A stretch of DNA of 64,000 nucleotides from Flavobacteriales bacterium (lineage in GTDB: Bacteria; Bacteroidota; Bacteroidia; Flavobacteriales_F; PHOS-HE28): contig JADJCX010000034.1 in NCBI GenBank assembly GCA_016703005.1, positions 149,045 through 213,044 on the forward strand. The letters are read 5' to 3'. A model generated the notes under the pieces. It was not told where the DNA came from. It searched no databases and was given only the letters and a program-made list of their open reading frames with translations. The translations under genes were made by a program, and so were the position numbers. This document shows positions 36,380-45,700 of the stretch, piece after piece. How positions within the stretch are numbered: position 1 is the first letter of the stretch; each line of letters starts with the position of its first letter.

Positions 36380-37761
36380 ACTTTCACGAGCTTCCACCTG
36401 CCGCGCTGGAAGACCACGGCGCACATGACAGCAAGTATGCTCTCGCTGATGGCGATGGACAGGAACACGCCTAGGGGACCCATGTCAAAGGTTTTCGCAA
36501 GCACGTATGCCAAAGGGATATCGATGATCCAGAAGCCGATGACGTTGAGCCACGTCGGTGTCATGCTATCCCCCGCGCCGTTGAATGCCTGCGCCAGCAC
36601 CATGCCGTAGCCATAGAAGAGATAGCCAGCGCTGATGACCCGCAGGGCAAGGATCGCGGTGGCATCTGCTGCAGCACTTTGTGAAAAGAACGAGACGATC
36701 CAGGGTGATGCCGCCCAGAAGATGAAGGTGACGATCAGCATGTACACCATGTTATAGTGGCCACACAGCCACGTGCTCCGCTGCGCGCGATCGGGCTGTC
36801 CTGCGCCAAGGTTCTGGCCCACCAACGTCGCCGCCGCATTTGCCATGCCCCATGCCGGTAGCAAAGCGAAAATGATGATGCGGATCGCCACAGTGTAGCC
36901 CGCTACCGCTGCTGTGCCGCTCTCGGCGATGATGCGGTACAAGAACAACCAGCTCAGGCTGGGTATGAGGAATTGCCCTGCGCCACCGACCGCTACTTGC
37001 AGGATACTCTTGATCACCGCCCAAACCGGCCGCAGGTCCGGCATACGCATCGCGAACGGGCCATCGGCCTTGAACAGGTGATAGAGTTGGAACGCAACAC
37101 CGCAACCGCGTCCGATGGTAGTGGCGCACGCCGCACCGGTAACGCCCATTTCCGGGAAAGGACCGATGCCGAAAATGAGCAGCGGGTCGAGAACGATGTT
37201 GATGAGGTTGGCCAAGCCAAGTGACCACAAGGCCATGTTCGCACGGCCCACACCACGGAAAGACGCGTTGATCGCGAAGAGCAACATGATGATCACATTA
37301 CTCGCCATCATCAGCCGAGCGTAGTTCGAGCCTTCGGCTATCACACCGGGTTCCGCGCCCATGAGGCCCAGCAACTGCGGTGCGAAAATGGTTCCCGGTA
37401 TGGCCAGCAACAGACCGATGGCGAACGCGACAAAGACCCCTTGCGCGGCTCCGGTCCGTGCGCCCTCCTTGTCTTTCTCACCGGTGCGTCGCGCTACCAG
37501 CGCTGTTGCACCCATGCCGAGGCCCCAAGCCAGCGAGTACGTGATCACCAGCATGCTTTCCGTGATGCCCACGGTGCTCGTTGCATTCTCACCAACGCGG
37601 CTCACGAAGAATATGTCGACGATGGCGAAGAGCGCTTCCATGCCCATCTCCAGGATCATGGGAATGCTCAACAGCACGATCGCCTGGCGCATACCCATGG
37701 CGGTGTAGTCCCGCTCGGTATCGCGTAGGGCTTCACGGATCAGGTGGTACAGTTTGCGCAT
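36376..37761 (-). CDS. MATE-family multidrug efflux transporter
   Basis: A 461-residue membrane protein with about 12 transmembrane helices in two related halves (QAIVLLSIPMILEMGMEALFAIVDIFFVSRVGE; LPAWGMANAAATLVGQNLGAGQP). The GENATSTVGITESM and VGQNLGA segments are usual in the MATE family, which exports organic cations using a sodium or proton gradient. Substrate unknown. A TACTTTCG box lies about 9 bases before the ATG on the minus strand. Normal length. Confidence 0.92.
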   Translation of the reverse strand: MRKLYHLIREALRDTERDYTAMGMRQAIVLLSIPMILEMGMEALFAIVDIFFVSRVGENATSTVGITESMLVITYSLAWGLGMGATALVARRTGEKDKEGARTGAAQGVFVAFAIGLLLAIPGTIFAPQLLGLMGAEPGVIAEGSNYARLMMASNVIIMLLFAINASFRGVGRANMALWSLGLANLINIVLDPLLIFGIGPFPEMGVTGAACATTIGRGCGVAFQLYHLFKADGPFAMRMPDLRPVWAVIKSILQVAVGGAGQFLIPSLSWLFLYRIIAESGTAAVAGYTVAIRIIIFALLPAWGMANAAATLVGQNLGAGQPDRAQRSTWLCGHYNMVYMLIVTFIFWAASPWIVSFFSQSAAADATAILALRVISAGYLFYGYGMVLAQAFNGAGDSMTPTWLNVIGFWIIDIPLAYVLAKTFDMGPLGVFLSIAISESILAVMCAVVFQRGRWKLVKV

Positions 37762-37770
37762 TGGGGGCGG

Positions 37771-37778
37771 CGAAAGTA
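37771..37778 (-). promoter_or_regulatory. Putative -7 box TACTTTCG before the MATE gene
   Basis: TACTTTCG on the minus strand fits TAnnTTCG and lies nine bases before the ATG at 37761. Confidence 0.35.
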
Positions 37779-37857
37779 GGAGTAGCCCACTTTGAGATGT
37801 TGATGATCAGTGAGCCATTGACATGAAGCTGCGGCAGCCCTGGCCAAGTTTTGTGGA

Positions 37858-39054
37858 ATGCAACGATCCTTCCATTCCGTACTTGTCGCTGCGCTGCTTC
37901 TGACCGTGACGCCTGCCTTTTCCCAGAGCATTCTCCAGCGTACCCTCAGCGCCGATACCATGCCCAATCTGCTGCCCGATGGTGGCTTCGAGCAGCACGA
38001 GCGGCTGTATTGCGCATGGACGCAGGAGGCCGAGAAGTTCAGCAAGAACATGACCTGGTGGGACAGCCCCACGGAAACCACACCCGACCTCTTCGACACG
38101 GGCAACGAAGCCAGTTGCTGGAGCCACCCGGGCAAGCGCACCGATGGCAAGGCCAGTCCGCACAGTGGCACCAGCATGATCGGCATCAAGACCTGGGGCA
38201 AGGGCAACACCCCCACGCATTGGCACGAGTACGTGCAGACCGAACTTCCACAGCCGCTGGAAGCCGGCAAGCGCTACATCGCCGAGTTCTGGGTGATGCG
38301 CGCGAGCTTCTGCAACGAAGCCAGCAACAACATCGGCATGCTGGTGACCAACACTCCGGTGAAGACACGCGATTGTTTGCCGCTCTACTTCACGCCCACC
38401 ATCAATGAGAAAGATGTCGTGAAGCGTACCGCGTGGAAGAAGGTGAGCGGTGTGTTCGACGCCAAAGGCGACGAGCAGTTCATCATCCTCGGCAACTTCT
38501 ACAGCGATATGCGCACCGGACACGAGCGCCAGCCGGAAGGCGAACGCGGCGCCTATTACTTCATTGACGACGTGAACATCCGCATTGCGCCGCCGGGCAC
38601 TGCCCTCACTGACAAGCCGACAGAGAGCATTCCGCCGCCACCGAAGAAGAAGGTGGAGGACCACGTGAGCACCAAGGAGGTGGAGATCCACGAAGTGGAA
38701 CCCGAGGTGGGCCGCATCATCCGGTTGGACAAGATCTACTTCGACTTCGATAAGAGCGTGCTGAAGCCCGAGAGCGAAGCCGAACTGAACACGGTTGTTG
38801 AACTGCTCACCGACTATCCGCACATGCGCATCGAGATCAGCGCACACACCGACGATCAAGGTAGCGACGACTACAACAACAAACTCTCGCAGGCCCGCGC
38901 CAAGGCCGTTGTCGACTACCTCATCGCCAAGAAGGTGGACACCTCAAGGTTGATCGCGAAAGGCTATGGAGAAACCAAGCCGATCGCCACCAATGCCGAT
39001 GAACCCGGACGTGCGCTCAATAGAAGAGTGGAGTTCGAGGTGTTGGAGAGGTAG
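37858..39054 (+). CDS. OmpA-family protein with N-terminal carbohydrate-binding-like domain
   Basis: A 398-residue protein with a signal peptide ending in AFSQ. Residues about 40-245 form a beta-rich domain (NLLPDGGFEQHE, YIAEFWVMRASFCNEASNNIG, YFIDDVNIRI) that resembles a carbohydrate-binding jelly-roll module. A Pro/Lys linker (PPPPKKK) leads to the OmpA C-terminal peptidoglycan-binding domain at about residues 295-398 (IYFDFDKSVLKPESEAEL, ISAHTDDQGSDDYNNKLSQARA, LNRRVEFEV). It probably links the cell wall to a surface glycan. An AAGTTTTG box lies four bases before the ATG. No defects. Confidence 0.88.
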   Translation: MQRSFHSVLVAALLLTVTPAFSQSILQRTLSADTMPNLLPDGGFEQHERLYCAWTQEAEKFSKNMTWWDSPTETTPDLFDTGNEASCWSHPGKRTDGKASPHSGTSMIGIKTWGKGNTPTHWHEYVQTELPQPLEAGKRYIAEFWVMRASFCNEASNNIGMLVTNTPVKTRDCLPLYFTPTINEKDVVKRTAWKKVSGVFDAKGDEQFIILGNFYSDMRTGHERQPEGERGAYYFIDDVNIRIAPPGTALTDKPTESIPPPPKKKVEDHVSTKEVEIHEVEPEVGRIIRLDKIYFDFDKSVLKPESEAELNTVVELLTDYPHMRIEISAHTDDQGSDDYNNKLSQARAKAVVDYLIAKKVDTSRLIAKGYGETKPIATNADEPGRALNRRVEFEVLER

Positions 39055-39125
39055 TCCAGCGTTCTTGGGACATCGCTGATGCGGGCATCGGAGACGCCGT
39101 TGTGCGGCGGGTTGAGTTCGCGGGT

Positions 39126-39158
39126 GTTCGTCCCCCTTTGAAGGGGGTAGGGGGATGG
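39126..39158 (+). repeat. Left copy of a 33-bp inverted repeat flanking the DUF559 gene
   Basis: This segment contains the palindromic core CCCCCTTTGAAGGGGG followed by TAGGGGGATGG. It matches the reverse complement of 39621-39653 at 30 of 33 positions. An in-frame ATG within its GGGGGATGG tail (39155) could serve as an alternative start of the DUF559 gene. Confidence 0.75.
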
Positions 39159-39190
39159 AAATCAGGCTGCTTGAGCAATACATTTCCTCA

Positions 39191-39607
39191 ATGCACAACC
39201 ACTACAATAGACGCCTGAAACCCTTTGCCCGCGAGCATCGCAATGTGAGCACCAAGGCCGAAGTGCGGTTGTGGTGTGAATTGTTGAGGGACCGCCACAT
39301 GCTCGGTTATCCGTTTTTGCGACAGCGCCCTATCGATGGTTTCATTGCGGACTTCTTCTGCAAGGAATTGAAGCTCGTGGTGGAAGTTGATGGCGCGACG
39401 CACGATGAAGAGGGGGCAGTAGAGCACGACTCACGTCGCAATGCTCGCCTTGCGGAACTGGGATACTCAACGCTTCGGTTCACCGATGAGGATGTGAGGG
39501 AGCGGATCGATATGGTGGATGCAGCGCTACGGAAGTGGATCGAGGAGAATGCGGGTGGGACTGCCGTGGCAAGGCCATTGCGGTCCGTGAAGAGAAAGGG
39601 TGTGTGA
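39191..39607 (+). CDS. DUF559 (very-short-patch-repair-like) endonuclease-domain protein
   Basis: A 138-residue single-domain protein of the DUF559 group, related to the Vsr/PD-(D/E)XK nuclease fold. It contains STKAEVRLWCELL, FLRQRPIDGFIADFFC, and the core LKLVVEVDGATHDEE (Glu-x-Asp active-site region) and RLAELGYSTLRFTDEDV. Met39191 is preferred because MHNHYNRRLKPFAREHR is the usual N-terminus; the frame is open to an ATG inside the flanking repeat at 39155. A 33-bp inverted repeat flanks the gene on both sides, which suggests it moves or is copied as a unit. It is not obviously linked to its neighbours. Confidence 0.85.
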   Translation: MHNHYNRRLKPFAREHRNVSTKAEVRLWCELLRDRHMLGYPFLRQRPIDGFIADFFCKELKLVVEVDGATHDEEGAVEHDSRRNARLAELGYSTLRFTDEDVRERIDMVDAALRKWIEENAGGTAVARPLRSVKRKGV

Positions 39608-39620
39608 TCTGGACCAAAGT

Positions 39621-39653
39621 CCATCCCCCTGCCCCCTTCGAAGGGGGACGAGC
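39621..39653 (-). repeat. Right copy of the 33-bp inverted repeat flanking the DUF559 gene
   Basis: Reverse complement of the left copy with three differences, all T/C. It has the core CCCCCTTCGAAGGGGG and lies 14 bases after the DUF559 stop. Confidence 0.75.
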
Positions 39654-39731
39654 ACGCTCAGGCTCGCCGCGCGCTAAAGCTTCGATAGTGGGATCTGCTG
39701 GCCTCGCGCCTTTGCCTCACTGCTGAACCGC

Positions 39732-42700
39732 TCACCTCACCAACGTCACATGCCCCACCCAGTCGCGCTCGTCGCCTTCGGTGGCCATGATCACCTTCCA
39801 CACGTACACATCGATGGGGCTTGGTTGCCCGAGCAGTGTGCCATCCCATTCCGCGTTGCGGTCGCGGGTGTCGAAGAAGAGCTGGCCCCAGCGATCGAAG
39901 ATCATGAAGTGATAGTTCCAGCGTGACTCGTCGAAGCCCAGCATGATCGGGCGGAAGCCGTCATTCAAGCCATCGCCGTCCGGCGAGAACGCATTGGGCA
40001 CGTAGGCATTCAGGTCAGCCGGGACCGTGATGACTTTGCACACGGTGTCAGGACACTGGAGTTCGTTCAAGGCGATCAAGCAGATCGGATACGCCCCGCC
40101 ATTACCTGGGAACAAATGCACCGGTTCGAAATCGGTGGAGGTCTCATCGTCGCCGAAATCCCACCACCACGAGCTACTGCCCAAGCTGAGGTTGTCGAAC
40201 TGAAGTGCATTGTCCAAGGTCATCAAGGTGTCCCATCCGAAATCGGCGATGGGCGTGGGGTTGATGTTGATGCCGTCTTCCACCGTTAGCGTATCGGTGC
40301 AACCACCGGCGCCCTGCACGATCAACGTGATGTCGTAGCTGCCCGGTTGCATGTACGTATACACGGGGTCTTCATCGGTGCTGGTGCCGCCATCGCCGAA
40401 GTACCACTGCCAGATGCTGTTGTTCTGGCTGTTGTCTGTGAACTGCACGGGGTATGTCGCGCAAGCGGGGTTGGGTAGAACGGTGTAGTCGGCAACCGGC
40501 GTAGGGTACACCGTGAAGTCGGCGGTGGCCGTATCGGTGCAGCCGTATTGGTTCTCGGCAACGAGTTCAACAGTGTAGGTGCCAGCACCGTTGTACGTGC
40601 CCACCGGATCATTGAGCGCCGTGACCTGTCCATTGCCGAGGTCCCATTGGAAGCCGATGGCACCGCTGCTGTTGTTATCGAACTGCACATCGGCAGGTGA
40701 GAAGCAGCTTTGCCCGGGAGCGAACGTGAACGCGGCCGTGGGTATCGGATAGACGTTCACTTGCGTGTAGCCCGTATCGCTGCATCCGCTCAAATTCTCG
40801 GCGATCAGCTGCACCAAGTACACACCGTCACTTGCGTACGTGTGCGACGGTGCCTGAAGCCCACTGGTGTTACCATCGTCGAAGTCCCATACGTAGAACA
40901 CCGCGTTCGTGGTGGTATTGGTGAACTGTACATCCAACGGCATACATCCGAACTGCGGCACCACACCGATGCTCACAATGGGGCTGGTGATGACGGTTAC
41001 CGGAACGATCACGCTATCCACACAGCCGTTCAACTGCGATGTCGCCGTGAGCATCACCGGATAGATGCCGCTGTTGGAGTAAGCGTGCACCGGATCGGTG
41101 AGGCCGCTGCCATTGCCATCGCCAAAGTCCCAGATATAGTTCGCCGCGTTCTGGCTGGTGTTCGTGAACTGGAATTCCACATCAACACAAACACTGTCAG
41201 GCGCGTAGTTGAAGCCCACGATCGGTTGCGCGAACACGGTAACGGTGGCGTACGCCGTATCGAAGCTGCAGCCGTTGTTTGCGAAGAGCGTTACGGTGAA
41301 CGTAGTGTCGTTGGCACCGGCGAAGAAGGTGTGGCTGGGATCCTGCAGCGCGCTCACGTTGCCGTCGCCGAAGTCCCAACTGGTGAAGGTGGCGCCGCTG
41401 GTGAATTGCGTGAAGTCCACCGTGAGCGGCGAGCAACCGATCGCTGGGTCCGTGTTGAAAAATGCGGTCACCGTGTTCGGCAAAACGGTCACTTGTTGTG
41501 TTGTCGTATCGGTGCCGCATTCATTGGTAACGATGAGCGTGATCGAGTACGTCGTGGGGATGGTATCGGTGAAGTAGGTGTGCGTGAAGAGCGCACTGCT
41601 GGTGGTGCCGGTGGTGCCGTCACCGAAATCCCAGAAGTAGTTGTCCGGCAGGCCGCTACTGATGTTGGCGATCAACGGCGTGAACGGTGAGCAACCTTGA
41701 CTGTAGTCCGTGCCGAACAACGCCGTGGGTGCGGGCATCACCTGCACACTGTCCACGGCATCCACGCTTCCGCACACGTTGGTAGCGGTAAGTGTGATCG
41801 CGTAGGTGGTGTCCTGTATCGTGCTCGCTTGGAACATAACGGGCACCGGGAATTGGTCCGTGGTGCTGGTGCCGTTGCCGAAATCCCAGTTGAAACCAGT
41901 GATGTTGCCCGTGCTCAAATTGTCGAAGGCCACCGTGAGCGGTCCGCATCCGCTGTCGGGTGTGACGGTGAATGCCGGATAGGGCGGTTCCCATACATCT
42001 ATGACCATCGATGTGGTGTCGTCGCAACCAGAGCCCGTGCTGGCGATCAGCGTGATGGTGTACTGCCCCAACGCCGCATACGTGTGCTGCGGGTTCTGGA
42101 AGCCCGACGTGCCGAAGTCCCCGAAGTCCCAGGCCCAACCCGTCGCACCAACGCTAAGGTCGGTGAACTGGAAAGGTGCGTTGAGGCAGGCGATCGGATC
42201 GCTGGTGAAGGCCGCGACAGGCAGCGCGTTCACCGTCGCCAAACTCGCGGTGCTATTACTGCACCCGTTCGCGTCGGTGTAGGTGTAGGTGATGTTGAAG
42301 ACCCCCGGACCTGTCACGGCCGGATCGAACGTGCCGAGCACCGGATCAATGATGCCCGCACCGCTCCAGGTTCCACCGGCCGGAGTAGCGGTCATCGTCT
42401 GCACACCGGCATCGAAGCACACGTTGGGTGTGCTGGTGATCGCAGGCTGCGGCAACTGATTCACCACAACCGTCATTTGGTCGCTGGTCAGACAGGTCAA
42501 GGTGCCAACTGTGTAGGTCAACACATACGTACCCGCAACGCTCGGACTGAAGGTGCCCAGAGGCGTAACAAGCGGAGTGCCTGTCCATGTTCCACCTGCG
42601 GGGGCACCTGCCAATTGGAACGGAATGCTTCCCACGCAGATGGAGACGTCGGCGCCAGCGACCGCAGGGTTCGTAACGGGCACCACATCAACCTGCACGT

Positions 42701-45700
42701 TGTCGGTATTCGTGCAACCGTTCGCATCGGTGTAGGTGTACGTGAGATTGAAGGGCCCTATGCCGTTCGGTGTGAACAGCCCGCCCACACCAACGTTCGG
42801 TCCGCTCCAAGTGCCAGCTGCGGGTGATCCGACCAATTGCTGCGGGAAGGGCTGATCGCAGAACACCTGCGGAAGTCCCGCATCGACAATGGGCAATGGG
42901 TTCACCGTGAGCGCCACCGTATTGCTGTTGTTGCAGCCCACCGGACTGGTGTAATCGTATGTGAGCGTATGCGTTCCAACGCCGGCAAGCGCAGGATCAA
43001 AGAGCCCACCGACGCTCACGCCGGTGCCGCTCCATGTGCCGCCGACCGGTGTTCCGTTCAACTGCGCAGGTGCATCATCGATACAATAGCTGGCAGGAGC
43101 ACCGGCGTTCACCGTCGGTGGTGGATCAACCGTTACCACCATCTGGTCGCTCGTCACACAGCTTCCATTGCCGAACGTGTACGTGAGGATGTACGTGCCC
43201 GCCACGCTCGGTGTGAACGTGCCGTTCGCCGCCACGTAGATGCTGCCGCTCCACACACCACCCACGGGTATCGCGGCCAACGCGAACGGCGGATCGCCAA
43301 CGCACACCACTTCATCCGGCCCTGCGTTCGCAGGGTTAGCTACGGGTACCACCGTCACCACGGTGCTGTCCATCGCACTGCACCCGTTCGGATCGCTGTA
43401 CGTGTAGTACACCGTGAACACCCCGATACCGCTTCCACCGAAACTTCCGCCGGGCGTAATGAACGGGCCGCTCCAAGCTCCACCCACAGGTGTCGCACCG
43501 GTGAGCGTTGTGGCGATCGGCTGGTCGCACAGGTTCCACGGACCACCTGCGTCAACAACGGGTAACGTGTACAGCGTGGCCACCACCTGATCGCTCGCCG
43601 TGCAGTTGTTCGCGTTCGTGAAGGTGTACGTGAGCACGCTCGCACCAGCGGGTGCCGTAGCAGGATCCCATTGGCTACCCGTCACCCCGGCGCCGCTCCA
43701 TGTTCCGCCCGGTGGCGCACCCACAAGGTTCACGATCGGATCATTGCTGCACGCATCGCAGTCCGGCCCCGCCGCAACCACCGCCGCTGCGCTCACGGTC
43801 ATCGTCATCACATCGCTCGTTTGGCACGTAAGCGCTCCCACCGTATAGGTCAGGTTGAAGCTTCCTGCCGCAAAGGGGTTGAACAAGCCGCCCACCGTTA
43901 CGCCGGCGCCGCTCCACGTCCCGCCCGGTGGTGTCATCGGCAGCTGCACCGCCGGATCGCCAACGCAAAGCGAAATGTTCGGCCCGGCGTTCGCGGGTGC
44001 GCCAAGTGGGTTCACCGTAACGGTCACTTGATCGTTGTTCACACAACCATTTCCATCCGTGTAGGTATAGGTCAGGTTGAACGTGCCCGCACCATTCGGC
44101 GTGAACACACCGCCAGCGGTCACGTTCGGGCTACCGCTCCAACTACCGCCAGCAGGGGAGAAGCCGGTGAGCGCGTAGGGGATCGGTTGATCGCACAGCA
44201 TAACATCCGGTCCGGCGTTCACCAAGGGCAACGGGTTCACGGTTACCGTGGTGGTTGCGGTGCCCGGACATCCACCACCAGGCGTGGCGACAACAGTGTA
44301 TACCGTTGTGGTGATCGGAGAAACGCTGATGCTTGCGCCAGCGCCAGCAGGAACACCGCCAGCGGTCCACGCATAGTTGCTGCTGCCGTTGGCCGTCAGC
44401 GTTACCGATGCACCCACGCAGATGCTCGGGTTCGCCGGTACGATGTTCACCAAGGGCGCACTGTTCACTGTTACCACCACAGTGCTGCTCGGCCCAACAC
44501 AACCACCGATGCTGGCCGTTACGACGTAGTTGCCCGCTTGTCCAGTGGTGATGTTCGTGGTCGCTCCTGGTATCGTGTTCGAGGTCAGGTTCAGGGTTTG
44601 CCCGGCACAGAGCGTAATGGGACCATTCACTACCGGCGCTGGTGGCACCGGGTTCACGGTAAGTGGTTCGCTATCGCTTGCAGTTCCGCATGCATTCGTT
44701 GCGCTCGCCGTGATCGTGTAGTTGCCTCCCGTGTTGTAAGTAACCGCGCCGGGATTCTGCACCGCTGATGTCGCAGGTGCTCCACCAGTGAAGGTCCACG
44801 CATACGTCATGATCGGATTGCCGCACGGCGTGAATGTGGCGGCAGGTGTTACGCTCTGTCCGGCGCAGATCACCGGCAGTGGGTTCAGTGTTACCTGTGG
44901 CGGCGATCCCACCGTTACCGATTGCGATACCGGGAACGTGCCGCACGAGTTGATCACTTGCAACGTCACCGTGTAGTTGCCCGGACTGGTGAACGTGAAC
45001 TGCGGTTCGAAGCTGGTGGCCGATGTGCCACCGCTGTAACTCCATGTACCTGCGCCACCACACGGCGCGCCATTGAAAACAACCGACCATTGGTAGCGCG
45101 TCAGGCAACTATTCGGGCTTGTTGATGTGTTGTCCACCGTGCTCACCATCGGCGCGCAGCCGATCGCCGGAGTAAGTGTGAACGCAGCCACCGGCGGACT
45201 TTCAATGCACACCAATTGCGTCAGTGTATCGCCGCCGCACGAGTTTCCTGTTACCAACGTAACCGCGTACTGGCCCGGCAAATTGAAGTTGATGCCGAGG
45301 CTTTGGCTGCCGGTGAGCCAACTGCTCGGGTCGTAGTTGGCACCTGTGAAACCGTTGTCGTTGCCGAGCGAGCCGCTGGCGATCGTCCATCCAGCGGCGG
45401 GCAGAATGCTCCAGAGCAAAGCGGGTGTCACGTCGCACACGGCGCCTTGTATCTCGTTGCCCGTACTCGTGCTCGTGAAGGTCACCGTGCTGTTCACACA
45501 CGCCGTGTCGTTCGGGCTGATGGTGAAGCCGCTCTGACCGGCAAGGCTCACCGTGATCGGCAACACCGTACTGCCGCTCGTACCGCACGGGTTCTCGATG
45601 AGGATGTTCGCCGAGAAACTGTTCTGGTAGGTATTGATACCGTCAGTGCTGGTCGTCCCGCAACTGCCGATCGCGAACACGTGTGTTATCGAAGCCGGTG

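Noticed and set aside
40710..44768. Long Arg/His-rich plus-strand frames opposite the giant adhesin
   Set aside because: They arise from GC-rich repeats of the adhesin gene and repeat with its modules; no start context or domain.
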